Positions 53,755-62,415 of a stretch of 64,000 nt of DNA are shown piece by piece. The notes below the pieces were generated by a model that was not told the DNA's origin, did not search any database, and saw nothing but the letters and a program-made list of their open reading frames with translations. How positions within the stretch are numbered: position 1 is the stretch's first letter; each line of letters starts with the position of its first letter. The DNA is from Roseibium sp. MMSF_3412 (GTDB taxonomy: Bacteria; Pseudomonadota; Alphaproteobacteria; Rhizobiales; Stappiaceae). The position numbers were made by a program, and so were the translations under genes. The stretch is taken from assembly GCF_030733265.1 (NCBI RefSeq), contig NZ_JASHJI010000013.1, positions 62,001-126,000 of the forward strand, written 5' to 3'.

Positions 53755-54855
53755 ATGGATCGTCGTTCGTTTATCAAAAAAGCTGGTCTTGGTGCTGGTG
53801 GAATTGCCGCCGGTTCTGCGCTTGCTGCTCCGGCAGTCGCACAGGGCACAACCGACATGGTCATCGTGTCGACCTGGCCGCGCGATTTCCCGGGTCTGGG
53901 TATTCCGGCGCAGCGTCTGGCCGCTCGTATTGCCGAGCTGACCGAAGGCCGCATAAACGTTCAGTACTTTGCTGCCGGCGAGCGCGTCGGGGCATTCGAC
54001 TCCTTCGATGAAGTCGCTTCCGGCAACGCGCAGGCCTACATCGCCGCAGACTACTACTGGAAAGGCAAGCACCCGGGTTGGGCTGCATTCACGGCTGTTC
54101 CGTTCGGTCTGACCGTGACCGAGATGGACGCCTGGATCAAATACGGCGGTGGCCAGGAACTCTGGGACGAACTCGCTGCCGGGTTCGGCCTGAAGAACTT
54201 TGCTGCCGGTAACACCGGCGTGCAGATGGGCGGCTGGTTCAACAAGGAAATCGAAACCGCTGACGACCTGAAGGGTCTGAAGATGCGTATTCCGGGTCAG
54301 GGCGGTGACGTCATGGCAAAACTCGGCGCGTCTCCGGTGTCCCTGCCGGGCGGCCAGATCTACGAAAACCTCGTTTCCGGCGCTATCGACGCAACCGAGT
54401 GGGTTGGTCCGTTCAACGACTACTTCATGAAGTTCTACGAAGCCGCGAAGTACTACTACTTCCCGGGCATGCATGAGCCGGGCGCGATGCTGGCCATGGG
54501 CTGCAACAAGGCATGGTACGACGGCCTGTCCAAGACGGACCAGGCGATCATCGCCGCTGCCTGCGCGGAAGAGAACGCCAACACCATGGCGGAAACCAAC
54601 GCCAACAACGGTGTTTACCTGAAGCGCCTGATCGAAGAGCACGGCGTTGAACTGAAAGAGTTCAACGACGAGATCTACGATGCCTTCGGTGAAGCTGCGC
54701 AGGAAGTTCTCGAAGAGGCCATGGACCATTCTCCGGAAGCCAAGAAGATCTTCGAAAGCTTTGTCAATGCACGCCAGGAAATCGGTAGCTGGATGGCGAT
54801 TTCCGATGTCGCGTATTCCAACAAGCGGAACCGCGTCCTGGGTATTCCGTCCTAA
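53755..54855 (+). CDS. TRAP transporter substrate-binding protein (mannitol/chloroaromatic/alpha-keto-acid group)
   Basis: The ATG at 53755, after TAGGGAGGAAAC, gives 366 residues. A twin-arginine-like signal (MDRRSFIKKAGLGAGGIAAG) ends near APAVAQ. Segments GLKMRIPGQGGDVMAKLG (with the conserved carboxylate-binding Arg), SGAIDATEWVGPFNDYFM and YYYFPGMHEPGAML match the group containing TakP and FcbT1, which binds keto acids, lactate or aromatic acids. Codons are biased to GGT, CGT and GCT relative to neighbours, a sign of high expression. A much longer upstream open frame is antisense to the sensor kinase gene and is rejected. Confidence 0.94.
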   Translation: MDRRSFIKKAGLGAGGIAAGSALAAPAVAQGTTDMVIVSTWPRDFPGLGIPAQRLAARIAELTEGRINVQYFAAGERVGAFDSFDEVASGNAQAYIAADYYWKGKHPGWAAFTAVPFGLTVTEMDAWIKYGGGQELWDELAAGFGLKNFAAGNTGVQMGGWFNKEIETADDLKGLKMRIPGQGGDVMAKLGASPVSLPGGQIYENLVSGAIDATEWVGPFNDYFMKFYEAAKYYYFPGMHEPGAMLAMGCNKAWYDGLSKTDQAIIAAACAEENANTMAETNANNGVYLKRLIEEHGVELKEFNDEIYDAFGEAAQEVLEEAMDHSPEAKKIFESFVNARQEIGSWMAISDVAYSNKRNRVLGIPS

Positions 54856-54872
54856 GCGGAATTGGGGCTTAA

Positions 54873-54903
54873 AGGGACGGGAGCAATCCCGTCCCTCTTC
54901 TTT
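54873..54903 (+). terminator. Hairpin between TRAP binding-protein and permease genes
   Basis: GGGACGGGA and TCCCGTCCC form a 9-10 bp stem with loop GCAA, followed by TCTTCTTT. This is a weak or partial terminator that would raise the binding-protein to permease ratio. Confidence 0.7.
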
Positions 54904-54929
54904 ATCGAGACAAAAAAGGCATAGGCACG

Positions 54930-55967
54930 ATGACGGCCTTGGACACGGTTCAAGACGGCTCACCTGCCATGAATTCCGGTGATACACACAATCCCGGCAG
55001 TGCCCGCATCTTCCGCCTCTTCGGCTGGATCGTTCTGGCGCTTATGGCAGCGTTCGTCCTCAACAATTATCTGACCTACTGGCAGGATCTTCCCGGCATC
55101 AACCCGATTTTCGGCGGTCCGGCGAACGGCACCGCGCCGATCCTGTGGTCCTGGCTGCAACTGGCGCTTTATGCCGCGCTTGTCCTGTGGGCGGTCGCCT
55201 ATGTCATGCGAAGCAGCACGACGCTGCGCCAAGACAGCGAACGCATCAGCAATTTCAACACGTTCCTGATCCGCGCCGCCTTTTTTGCGGTGCTCATTGT
55301 CGGACTTGTCGATGCCGCGATCTCGTTTCTGCGCATCGAGGGTCTGCTGCCGGCCGTGGTCGGGGACACGCTCGCCGAAGACCTCGGGAAATCGCGGTTC
55401 CGCGGCGCCTATGTGCATATGCCGCTGATCGGGCTGTCCGTCATACTTGCTGCCTTCACCCGAGGGGTCATCGCCTTTCCCTGGCTTGCCCTGCTCGTTG
55501 TGGTGGCCGAGCTTTTGATCGTGATCGGGCGCTTCGTGTTTTCCTATGAACAGGCATTCCTCGCCGATCTGGTGCGGTTCTGGTACGCGGCCCTGTTCCT
55601 GTTTGCCAGCGCCTACACCTTGCGCGAAGAAGGCCACGTTCGCGTCGACGTCTTCTATGCCGGTATGGCCCCGAAAACCAAGGGCTACGTGAACGCCGTG
55701 GGTTCGGTGGTTCTCGGCATGAGCCTTTGCGCCGTCATTCTGGTCCTCGGCATGGGCGGCAAGCAGAACATCATCAACAGTCCGATCCTGTCCTACGAGG
55801 TCACCCAGGCCGGCTTCGGTCTTTACGTGAAGTACCTGATGGCCGGATTCCTCGGTGTGTTCGCGGTGTCCATGATGATCCAGTTCGTATCGTATTTTCT
55901 CGACGCGGTCGCCGACATACGCGGCGAACCCGGCGGCCGGGATCACGAAAACCACCCCGTCAACTAA
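54930..55967 (+). CDS. TRAP transporter small permease (DctQ-type) with long N-terminal extension
   Basis: The product has 345 residues, well above the 160-220 typical of DctQ proteins. The C-terminal half (about 180-335) carries the expected four-helix pattern with the conserved LREEGHVRVDVFY loop. The N-terminal half adds roughly four further hydrophobic spans (RLFGWIVLALMAAFVLNNYL, SWLQLALYAALVLWAVAYV, FLIRAAFFAVLIVGLVDAA, MPLIGLSVILAAFTRGV). Its partner is the large permease 21 bp downstream. The added spans have no known role that I can name. Confidence 0.9.
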   Translation: MTALDTVQDGSPAMNSGDTHNPGSARIFRLFGWIVLALMAAFVLNNYLTYWQDLPGINPIFGGPANGTAPILWSWLQLALYAALVLWAVAYVMRSSTTLRQDSERISNFNTFLIRAAFFAVLIVGLVDAAISFLRIEGLLPAVVGDTLAEDLGKSRFRGAYVHMPLIGLSVILAAFTRGVIAFPWLALLVVVAELLIVIGRFVFSYEQAFLADLVRFWYAALFLFASAYTLREEGHVRVDVFYAGMAPKTKGYVNAVGSVVLGMSLCAVILVLGMGGKQNIINSPILSYEVTQAGFGLYVKYLMAGFLGVFAVSMMIQFVSYFLDAVADIRGEPGGRDHENHPVN

Positions 55968-55988
55968 GACCCGGCGAGATCTTCTGAA

Positions 55989-58655
55989 ATGGAACTTTTC
56001 TTCCTCCTTCTCCTCGTTGTCCTGATGGCCTTTGCGCTGGGGTCCGGTTTCCCGGTCGCATTCGCACTGCCCGGGTCAGCGATCCTGACGATCGGCATCG
56101 CCGCCGGTTCGGGGTATCTCTTCGCAGGGGATACGGACGCCTTCTTTGCCCATGGCGGCCCCGGGCAATGGCTCAGTGCGGGCGTCACCAATTTCCGGGG
56201 CATCTACTGGGAGGCCGAGCGCGATACGCTGATCGCCATCCCGTTGTTCGTCTTCATGGGGATCATGCTGCAGCGGTCCAAGATCGCCGAAGATCTTCTG
56301 GTCACGATGGCACGCCTGTTCGGCCCGGTTCCGGGCGGCCTCGGTATTTCCGTTGTTTTCGTGGGCGCTCTTCTGGCTGCAACGACGGGTATCGTCGGTG
56401 CAACGGTTGTCGCGATGGGTCTGATTTCGCTGCCGGCCATGCTGCGCAACAACTACTCCGTTCCCCTGGCAACAGGCACGATTGCCGCCTCCGGCACGCT
56501 CGGGCAGATCATTCCGCCATCGATCGTTCTCATTATCCTTGCCGACCAGCTTGCAAGCGCGGTCGATCAGGCGGGCTCGCTGCGACAGACGCTTTACAAG
56601 GCCAGCACCGGCGAATTGTCGATGCCGTCGGATTTCGCGGTGGTGTCCACCAGTGCCGGCGAGATGTTCCTGGGGGCGTTCCTGCCAGGTCTGGTGCTTG
56701 TCGGCCTCTACATGCTGTTCATTCTCGGCTTTGCGCTGATGAACCCGAAAGCCGCGCCGGCTGTTCATGAGGAAGGCACCTTCACGCGCCAGTTCGCGGT
56801 CAAGGTCGTCATCACCCTCGTTCCGCCGCTGGCGCTGATCTTCCTGGTTCTCGGCTCGATCATTGCTGGCATTGCAACGGTCAACCAGGCCGGCGCCATC
56901 GGCGCGGTCGGCGCCATGATCATGGCCGGCTACCGGCTCCGCGACGGCGAGAAGGGAGCTTATTCCCCGGCGATCCTCGCAATCATTGCATTGCTAGGCC
57001 TTGCCGTGGTCATCAGTTTCATCGGTGCGGTCAATATCAAGCTGATCTCAACCAGCCAGGATGTGCTTGGCCTGGTGCTCGCACTGATCGCCGTCTCGCT
57101 GCTTCTGATCGCGATTTTCTGGTCCGGCTGGCGCACGCTCAAGCTTGAAGACACGCTGCGCGGCGTGATGATCGAAACGGCGAAGACGACATCGCTGGTG
57201 TTCATCATTCTTCTGGGCGCGGCCATGCTGACTTCGGCGTTCCGTGCGTTCGGCGGCGAGGAACTCGTCAAGGACTTCCTGCAAGGGTTGCCCGGCGGTT
57301 TCTGGGCGCAGTTCCTGATCGTCATGCTGGTGATCTTCATCCTCGGCTTCTTCCTCGACTTCATCGAGATCGCCGTGGTTGTCGTGCCCATCGTCGCCCC
57401 GATCCTGCTGGCGGACCCGTCCGCCAATGTGACGGCTGTCTGGCTCGGCGTGATGATCGGCCTCAACATCCAGACGTCGTTCCTGACGCCGCCTTTCGGG
57501 TTTGCGCTGTTCTACCTTCGCGGCGTTGCGCCGGCGGTGGTCAAGACCATCGACATGTACAAGGGCGTGATCGCGTTCATTGCCCTTCAGCTGGTCGCGC
57601 TTGGTATCGTCGGGTTCTACCCGCAACTGGTAAACTATCTGCCGAACCGGTCGTCGCTTCTGTCCGAAACGGCTCCGCCGCCGAAGAACCCGCGCCTGCA
57701 ATATTGCATGGAAACGCTGGTCTACGAGGACTTCCAGCAGAACGGTGACAGCATTCTTGCCGCCATCGAAAAGGCGGAAGGCGTCGACATGAGCTACCTG
57801 CCGGAAGACCTGCGGGACGATCTTGCCGAAGGCTTTGAAAAGGCCAGGGAGGCGATGCCGCTGATGCTGGCGATCCGCGAGGCTGAAAACGAGGTCGGCA
57901 AGGCTTCGGGTGAATACAAACCCGTCCATGTGGAAGTCAGGGCCCTGGAGCGCGACGCACGCCGGATCGACGAGCGTATCGAAGAGCTGCAGGTGATTGT
58001 CGACCGGTCCGGGGAAGGTGCGGTCTATACCGTCGAGCAGGGCGAGCGCGCCCTGGCCCGTATCGAGGAACTCAAACAGGAGCATGATGCGATCCTGGCC
58101 AACATTCCGGGCAACTGGGAAGAGGTTTATGGGACGTTCTCGACAATCCAGAAAGCGGAAACCACCGCGCGCCAGACCTACCGCCGCACGGTAGATCAGG
58201 CCTATGAACCGATCCTGGAGGTCAAAGCCATCCTTGCCGATGCCGAGACCGTTGCGGCCTTCGGCCCGGAGCTGGAAGAGCTCAAGGCGCAGGTTGCGCA
58301 GCTGGAGCCGGAAGCGGCGGTTGAAGCCATTGCCGCCATGCGCTCGAAAGTGGGAGAGGCTGAAGGCACCAGCGATATCCGCAAGGGCCTGACAGAAGCG
58401 CGCAAGATCATGCGCAGTCGCGAGCCGAACGCGGAAGCGGCAATCGCGGAAATCGACAACTCGATCGCGGCACTTCAGGCCGACATCGCCTGGCGCCAGA
58501 AAGCGGCGAGCGAGCTGCTGCCGGTGCTGGAGGAATACGATGCTGCGATCGTCAATAATATCGGTCTGAGGCAGCAGGAAAGACTGCCGAACGATATGGC
58601 CCTGGATGTTGCCGGGTGCCTGTCCGGACACAGGGATATTTCCCTGAGCTTCTAA
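55989..58655 (+). CDS. TRAP transporter large permease (DctM-type) with C-terminal coiled-coil extension
   Basis: The 888-residue protein begins with a complete DctM permease (about 1-555): SGFPVAFALPGSAILTIGI, AATTGIVGATVVAMGLISLPAML, AASGTLGQIIPPSIVLIILADQ, and the later FLDFIEIAVVVVPIVAPILL and TSFLTPPFGFALFYLRGVAP. After NYLPNRSSLL comes a soluble tail of about 330 residues with heptad-like Glu/Ala/Arg/Leu-rich segments (VEVRALERDARRIDERIEELQ, ARIEELKQEHDAILANI, ELEELKAQVAQLEPEAAVEA) predicted by eye to be coiled coil. It is continuous with the permease frame; the terminator at 58680 follows. Confidence 0.92.
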   Translation: MELFFLLLLVVLMAFALGSGFPVAFALPGSAILTIGIAAGSGYLFAGDTDAFFAHGGPGQWLSAGVTNFRGIYWEAERDTLIAIPLFVFMGIMLQRSKIAEDLLVTMARLFGPVPGGLGISVVFVGALLAATTGIVGATVVAMGLISLPAMLRNNYSVPLATGTIAASGTLGQIIPPSIVLIILADQLASAVDQAGSLRQTLYKASTGELSMPSDFAVVSTSAGEMFLGAFLPGLVLVGLYMLFILGFALMNPKAAPAVHEEGTFTRQFAVKVVITLVPPLALIFLVLGSIIAGIATVNQAGAIGAVGAMIMAGYRLRDGEKGAYSPAILAIIALLGLAVVISFIGAVNIKLISTSQDVLGLVLALIAVSLLLIAIFWSGWRTLKLEDTLRGVMIETAKTTSLVFIILLGAAMLTSAFRAFGGEELVKDFLQGLPGGFWAQFLIVMLVIFILGFFLDFIEIAVVVVPIVAPILLADPSANVTAVWLGVMIGLNIQTSFLTPPFGFALFYLRGVAPAVVKTIDMYKGVIAFIALQLVALGIVGFYPQLVNYLPNRSSLLSETAPPPKNPRLQYCMETLVYEDFQQNGDSILAAIEKAEGVDMSYLPEDLRDDLAEGFEKAREAMPLMLAIREAENEVGKASGEYKPVHVEVRALERDARRIDERIEELQVIVDRSGEGAVYTVEQGERALARIEELKQEHDAILANIPGNWEEVYGTFSTIQKAETTARQTYRRTVDQAYEPILEVKAILADAETVAAFGPELEELKAQVAQLEPEAAVEAIAAMRSKVGEAEGTSDIRKGLTEARKIMRSREPNAEAAIAEIDNSIAALQADIAWRQKAASELLPVLEEYDAAIVNNIGLRQQERLPNDMALDVAGCLSGHRDISLSF

Positions 58656-58679
58656 AGTGGACCGGGCTTGACTTGAAGC

Positions 58680-58710
58680 AGGCGGGAGGAGCGATCCTCC
58701 CGCCTTTTTT
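58680..58710 (+). terminator. Rho-independent terminator of the TRAP operon
   Basis: AGGCGGGAGGA and its complement TCCTCCCGCCT form an 11-bp stem with loop GCGA, followed by a run of T. It lies 25 bp after the large-permease stop and would end the operon cleanly before the convergent regulator gene. Confidence 0.92.
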
Positions 58711-58788
58711 GTCCCTACAGTTCGAAGAAGCGGCCGTTCGGATCGGGCCACCGTTCCAAAGCAACAAGGCCCGGTGTCCGGCGCAACG

Positions 58789-59520
58789 TCAACTCCAGAT
58801 CACCGCCGTCGCGAACATGTATCCGGACCCGTAGATCGTGCGGATATGCGCGGCCTCGTTCTTGCGGTTGAGCTTCTTGCGCAGCCGCGAAATGCGGACA
58901 TCGATCGACCGGTCGAGACTTTCGTCCCGGCCGCCATGTTCGAGCAGGTAATCCCGGGTCAAAACGCGCTTGGGTGCGCGCAGCAAGGCTTCGAGCAAGG
59001 TGGCTTCGCCGGTCGACAGGAAGGTTTCTTCGCCTTCCGGGGATGTCAGGCAATGGGAGGAGGGACGGTAAGACCAGTCCTCGAACCTGGCGAGATCCAC
59101 TTCGCCCTGAGCCGGGGTCCGGTCCGAAGACCGGCGCAGGATCGAGCGTATCCGGGCGACGACTTCACGCGGGTCGAACGGTTTGACGACGTAATCGTCC
59201 GCGCCCAGTTCGAGCCCCATGACCCGGTCCGTCGAATGGCCGCGCGCGGACAGGACGATGATCGGCACCGAAGAAATCCTGCGGATCTCGTTGATCAATG
59301 CCATGCCTTCCATATCGGGCAGTCCGAGGTCGACAATACAGGCGTCAGGGCTTTCGTTGGCCAGGGCGGCCAGCATGGAGCTGCCGGTGGAAAATGTTTC
59401 ACCGGCCATGTCGAAATGCGACATGGCCTCACGCAGGAGCTGGCCGATTTCCGGCTCGTCGTCCACGATGAAAACGGTCAGTTTCGCCGATGGTGCGAAG
59501 CTCTTCTGCAAGACGTTCAC
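58789..59520 (-). CDS. OmpR/PhoB-type response regulator
   Basis: The 243-residue protein has a receiver domain with Asp64 (ACIVDLGLPDMEG), switch Lys in DDYVVKPFDP, and a C-terminal winged helix (LSTGEATLLEALLRAPKRVLTRDYLLEHGGRDE, then RLRKKLN). The start is GTG at 59520, but the ribosome site is close, so a TTG shortly downstream is an alternative. It lies 17 bp after the hybrid kinase gene, with which it probably forms one signalling unit. Confidence 0.93.
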   Translation of the reverse strand: MNVLQKSFAPSAKLTVFIVDDEPEIGQLLREAMSHFDMAGETFSTGSSMLAALANESPDACIVDLGLPDMEGMALINEIRRISSVPIIVLSARGHSTDRVMGLELGADDYVVKPFDPREVVARIRSILRRSSDRTPAQGEVDLARFEDWSYRPSSHCLTSPEGEETFLSTGEATLLEALLRAPKRVLTRDYLLEHGGRDESLDRSIDVRISRLRKKLNRKNEAAHIRTIYGSGYMFATAVIWS

Positions 59521-59537
59521 GCTCCCGCTTGATCAGG

Positions 59538-61544
59538 TCAGATGGGATCAGCATTTGGCTGTTCGATCGATTCCAATTGAACAGCCGATGAATTTCGGAG
59601 GATCTTCCGGAGCGTCTGCGCCAGCTGATCGTCGGTGAAAGGTTTCGCCAGGACCGGGAACTGGCAGTCCTGTTCGTTGCCCGCAAGGTCGGACCAGTCC
59701 GCATAGCCCGACATCAGGGCGATGCCCAGGTCCTTGCGCTCCCGCCGGATTTCCCGCGCAAGCATCAACCCGTTCATCTGGCCCGGCATGATGATGTCAC
59801 TGAGAACCGCCCTGAGTTCAGGAAGATCGAGGGCAAGAACGCGCGCATCGTCGGCGCTTTCGGCCCTCAGCACAGCGTAACCCAGGTTCTGCAATTGGTC
59901 CGTGACCGCGTTTGCAACGTCAGGGTCGTCTTCGACAAGAAGCAGAAGTTCACCCTGGCCGCGCTTCAGATCGCCATCGCCGCTCACCTTGCCATCGGTG
60001 TTTCGGGATGCGGCGACCCTGCGATAGGGGAGATACAGCGTCAGGCAGGTCCCTTTTCCCGGTTTGCTTTCAACCGTGACAGCGCCTCCGGATTGGCGAA
60101 TGAAGCCGTAAACCATGGAAAGACCAAGGCCGCTGCCGGTTCCGAAGGCCTTGGTGGTGAAAAAAGGCTCGAACACCTTGAGGCGGATCTCTTCGTCCAT
60201 GCCATTTCCCGTGTCGGTCACGGTGATCCTGGAGAAACGGCCGGAAGCGACGCCAAGGTCGTCCGCCTCGCGCTTTTCGACGAAGGTCTCGCTCAGGGCA
60301 ATCTGAAGGGTGCCGCCATCCGGCATGGCGTCGCGGGCATTGAACGCCAGGTTGATCAACGCGGTTTCCATCTGTGTCGGGTCGATGCAGGCTCCGATGC
60401 TGCGGTCGGCCACCTCTGTTTCAAGCCGGATGGAGGAGGGGAGAGAGCCGTCCAGAAGGCTCCCCGCATTGCACACGAGTGTTGCCAGCGACACGGTCTG
60501 CGGATCTATCGCCTTGCCGCGGCTGAAGGCAAGAAGACGCTGAATGAGATCCGAACCCCGCTTCGTGGCTTCAAGAACCGGTTCCAGCTTCCGGTCCACA
60601 TCCGCCTTTTCAAGCGGAGCTTCCATCCGGCTGATCGAGAGCAGGTTGCCCATCAGGATCGCCAGCAGATTGTTGAAGTCGTGGGCGAGACCGCCGGTCA
60701 ACTTGCCGACGGCATCCATGCGCTGGGACTGAACCAGCGTGGCTTCGGCCTGCTTCTGATCGGTCGCATCGAGTGACAGGACGAAGATCCCGAGCGTCCG
60801 TCCGTCCGCAGTCATGTCGGGAATGAGCGTGGATCGCATATAGGCCTTGGTTCCGTCGGGCCGCATGCGCTCATATTCGTAACTGACGGCATTTCCCCTG
60901 AAAGCGTGGTCGATATGCGGTTCGAGCTCGGCAAAAAGGTCCGCGCCGACGACTTCTGCGGCCGCACGACCAGCGATGGAGGCGACCGAGTGGCCGAACC
61001 AGTCCGCATAGCGGCGGTTGGCAAAACGGAAAACCGGGCCGGGCGACAGATAGGCGATGAGGGCGGGAATGTTGTCGGTGACGAGCCGCAGCCAGTCCTC
61101 GCTCTGTTGCAGGGCGCGTGTGCGTTCCTCAACGGTGCGCTCCAGCTTTTCCTGCTTTTTTCGTTCCTCGGTTACATCGGAATAGATCGTGACGAAGCCG
61201 CCCTGAGGCAGCGGGGTGCCGGAGACGGCAATGATCTGGCCGTTGGGGCGCACGCGTTCGAAGTAGTGCGGCTCGAACAGCCTGGCACGTTCGATCCGGC
61301 GGGCGATCTTGCCTTCGATGTCGCCCTGGCCATATTCACCGCGCTCCGCATTCACGCGGATAAAGGCTTCCAGATGCGAGCCGCGCCGGATGATGTCCTC
61401 CGGCATGTCAAGCATGTCGGACAGACCGCGGTTCCAGGCGACCAGCCTGAGGTCGCTGTCGAACACGGTGAAGCCCTGATTGATGTGATCGAGCGCAGCC
61501 TGCATCAGATCAAGCTGCGCCTTCAAGTGCTGCGTCTCCTCCAT
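59538..61544 (-). CDS. Hybrid sensor histidine kinase: PAS-PAS-HisKA-HATPase-receiver
   Basis: The ATG at 61544 (MEETQHLKAQ) gives 668 residues; a longer frame runs into the MITE upstream and is rejected as start. PAS domains lie at about 15-125 (NQGFTVFDSDLRLVAWNRGL) and 150-265, then HisKA with His288 (KLTGGLAHDFNNLLA), HATPase (NLAFNARDAMPDGG, TDTGNGMD, GTGSGLGLSMVYGF) and a receiver domain (VLSDIIMPGQM). No transmembrane helix was seen, so a cytosolic sensor. The terminal receiver implies phosphorelay, perhaps with the OmpR-type regulator downstream. Confidence 0.93.
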   Translation of the reverse strand: MEETQHLKAQLDLMQAALDHINQGFTVFDSDLRLVAWNRGLSDMLDMPEDIIRRGSHLEAFIRVNAERGEYGQGDIEGKIARRIERARLFEPHYFERVRPNGQIIAVSGTPLPQGGFVTIYSDVTEERKKQEKLERTVEERTRALQQSEDWLRLVTDNIPALIAYLSPGPVFRFANRRYADWFGHSVASIAGRAAAEVVGADLFAELEPHIDHAFRGNAVSYEYERMRPDGTKAYMRSTLIPDMTADGRTLGIFVLSLDATDQKQAEATLVQSQRMDAVGKLTGGLAHDFNNLLAILMGNLLSISRMEAPLEKADVDRKLEPVLEATKRGSDLIQRLLAFSRGKAIDPQTVSLATLVCNAGSLLDGSLPSSIRLETEVADRSIGACIDPTQMETALINLAFNARDAMPDGGTLQIALSETFVEKREADDLGVASGRFSRITVTDTGNGMDEEIRLKVFEPFFTTKAFGTGSGLGLSMVYGFIRQSGGAVTVESKPGKGTCLTLYLPYRRVAASRNTDGKVSGDGDLKRGQGELLLLVEDDPDVANAVTDQLQNLGYAVLRAESADDARVLALDLPELRAVLSDIIMPGQMNGLMLAREIRRERKDLGIALMSGYADWSDLAGNEQDCQFPVLAKPFTDDQLAQTLRKILRNSSAVQLESIEQPNADPI

Positions 61545-61593
61545 ACGGGCAAGACTATACCAACCACCGCGTTTGAGAAGCTGCCTTATCGGA

Positions 61594-61863
61594 CTAGGGT
61601 ACGGACCCATAAATGACGCCGATTTGGCGGCAGAAATGGCAAAATCTCGGGAGGAAGCGTGTGCGGAGCGGGCTTTTTGCCCGGTCAAGCGCGGTGACGC
61701 TGCGAGGAGAGGCCATTTTGCCGTCCTTCGGATTTGGCCGTTTTGGCGATCCGCCACGTCGCGAAAGGCTCGAAAATGAACCACATTTCCTGCGCTTTCA
61801 CTTCTCGCAGTTAGTCAAAACGATCCAAACCAAATCGGCGTCATTTATGGGTCCGTACCCTAG
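61594..61863. mobile_element. MITE-like element, copy C (perfect 34-bp terminal repeats)
   Basis: This 270-bp element starts CTAGGGTACGGACCCATAAA and has perfect 34-bp inverted terminal repeats, flanked by CTAG on both sides (TA or CTAG target). It is nearly the same as copy B, so recent movement is likely. It sits 50 bp upstream of the hybrid kinase start and 75 bp downstream of the hisI stop. No transposase is encoded. Confidence 0.9.
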
Positions 61864-61938
61864 CGGCGCTATGTCGTAGTGGTGCGCGAAACCGACCGGC
61901 GCTCTTGCCTGTCGGTACTGCACGCTGACGCGCGGTTT

Positions 61939-62415
61939 TTACAACTGCGTCGGGTTCGGTGCATCGCCGTAGACTTCCTTTGGGTCAAAAGCCTTCCCGG
62001 TTTCCGTGAAGTTGAGCTCGACCGGGCTGTCTTCCGTCCCGGTGGGGACCGCGCGGTAAAAACACGAGCGGTAGCCGACGTGACAGCTGGCACCGCCATC
62101 AACGGCAACACGCAGCCAGACTGCGTCCTGATCGTCGTCAATCCGCATTTCGACCACCTTCTGGACAAGCCCGCTGGTGGCCCCCTTGTGCCAGAGGCAC
62201 CTGCGGCTGCGGCTCCAGTAGTGGGCCTCGCCCGTGCGGATCGTCCGCAGCAGGGCCTCCTCGTTCATCACGCCCATCATGAGAACGTCCCCGTTTCCGG
62301 CATCCGTGGTTACGACCGGCAACAGACCGTTCGCGTCGAATTTCGGCGCAAGAATATTGCCCTCTTCAACCTGTTCAACAGTCTCGCGGGGTGCGAAAGG
62401 TTTCTGCCCGGCCAT
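61939..62415 (-). CDS. hisI: Phosphoribosyl-AMP cyclohydrolase
   Basis: The ATG at 62415 overlaps the folE stop (TGATG) and gives 158 residues; the longer in-frame start is rejected. [37 protein letters not shown], then [13 protein letters not shown] are diagnostic. Cys111 and Cys118 match two of the three zinc ligands, but the third position (usual DCD) is Asp94, a form I believe is common in alphaproteobacteria. It acts in histidine biosynthesis. Confidence 0.95.
   Translation of the reverse strand: MAGQKPFAPRETVEQVEEGNILAPKFDANGLLPVVTTDAGNGDVLMMGVMNEEALLRTIRTGEAHYWSRSRRCLWHKGATSGLVQKVVEMRIDDDQDAVWLRVAVDGGASCHVGYRSCFYRAVPTGTEDSPVELNFTETGKAFDPKEVYGDAPNPTQL

Noticed and set aside
61545-61784. 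80-residue N-terminal extension of the hybrid kinase
   Set aside because: It is translated from the MITE and flanking DNA, lacks domain similarity, and the PAS domain starts properly after the ATG at 61544.
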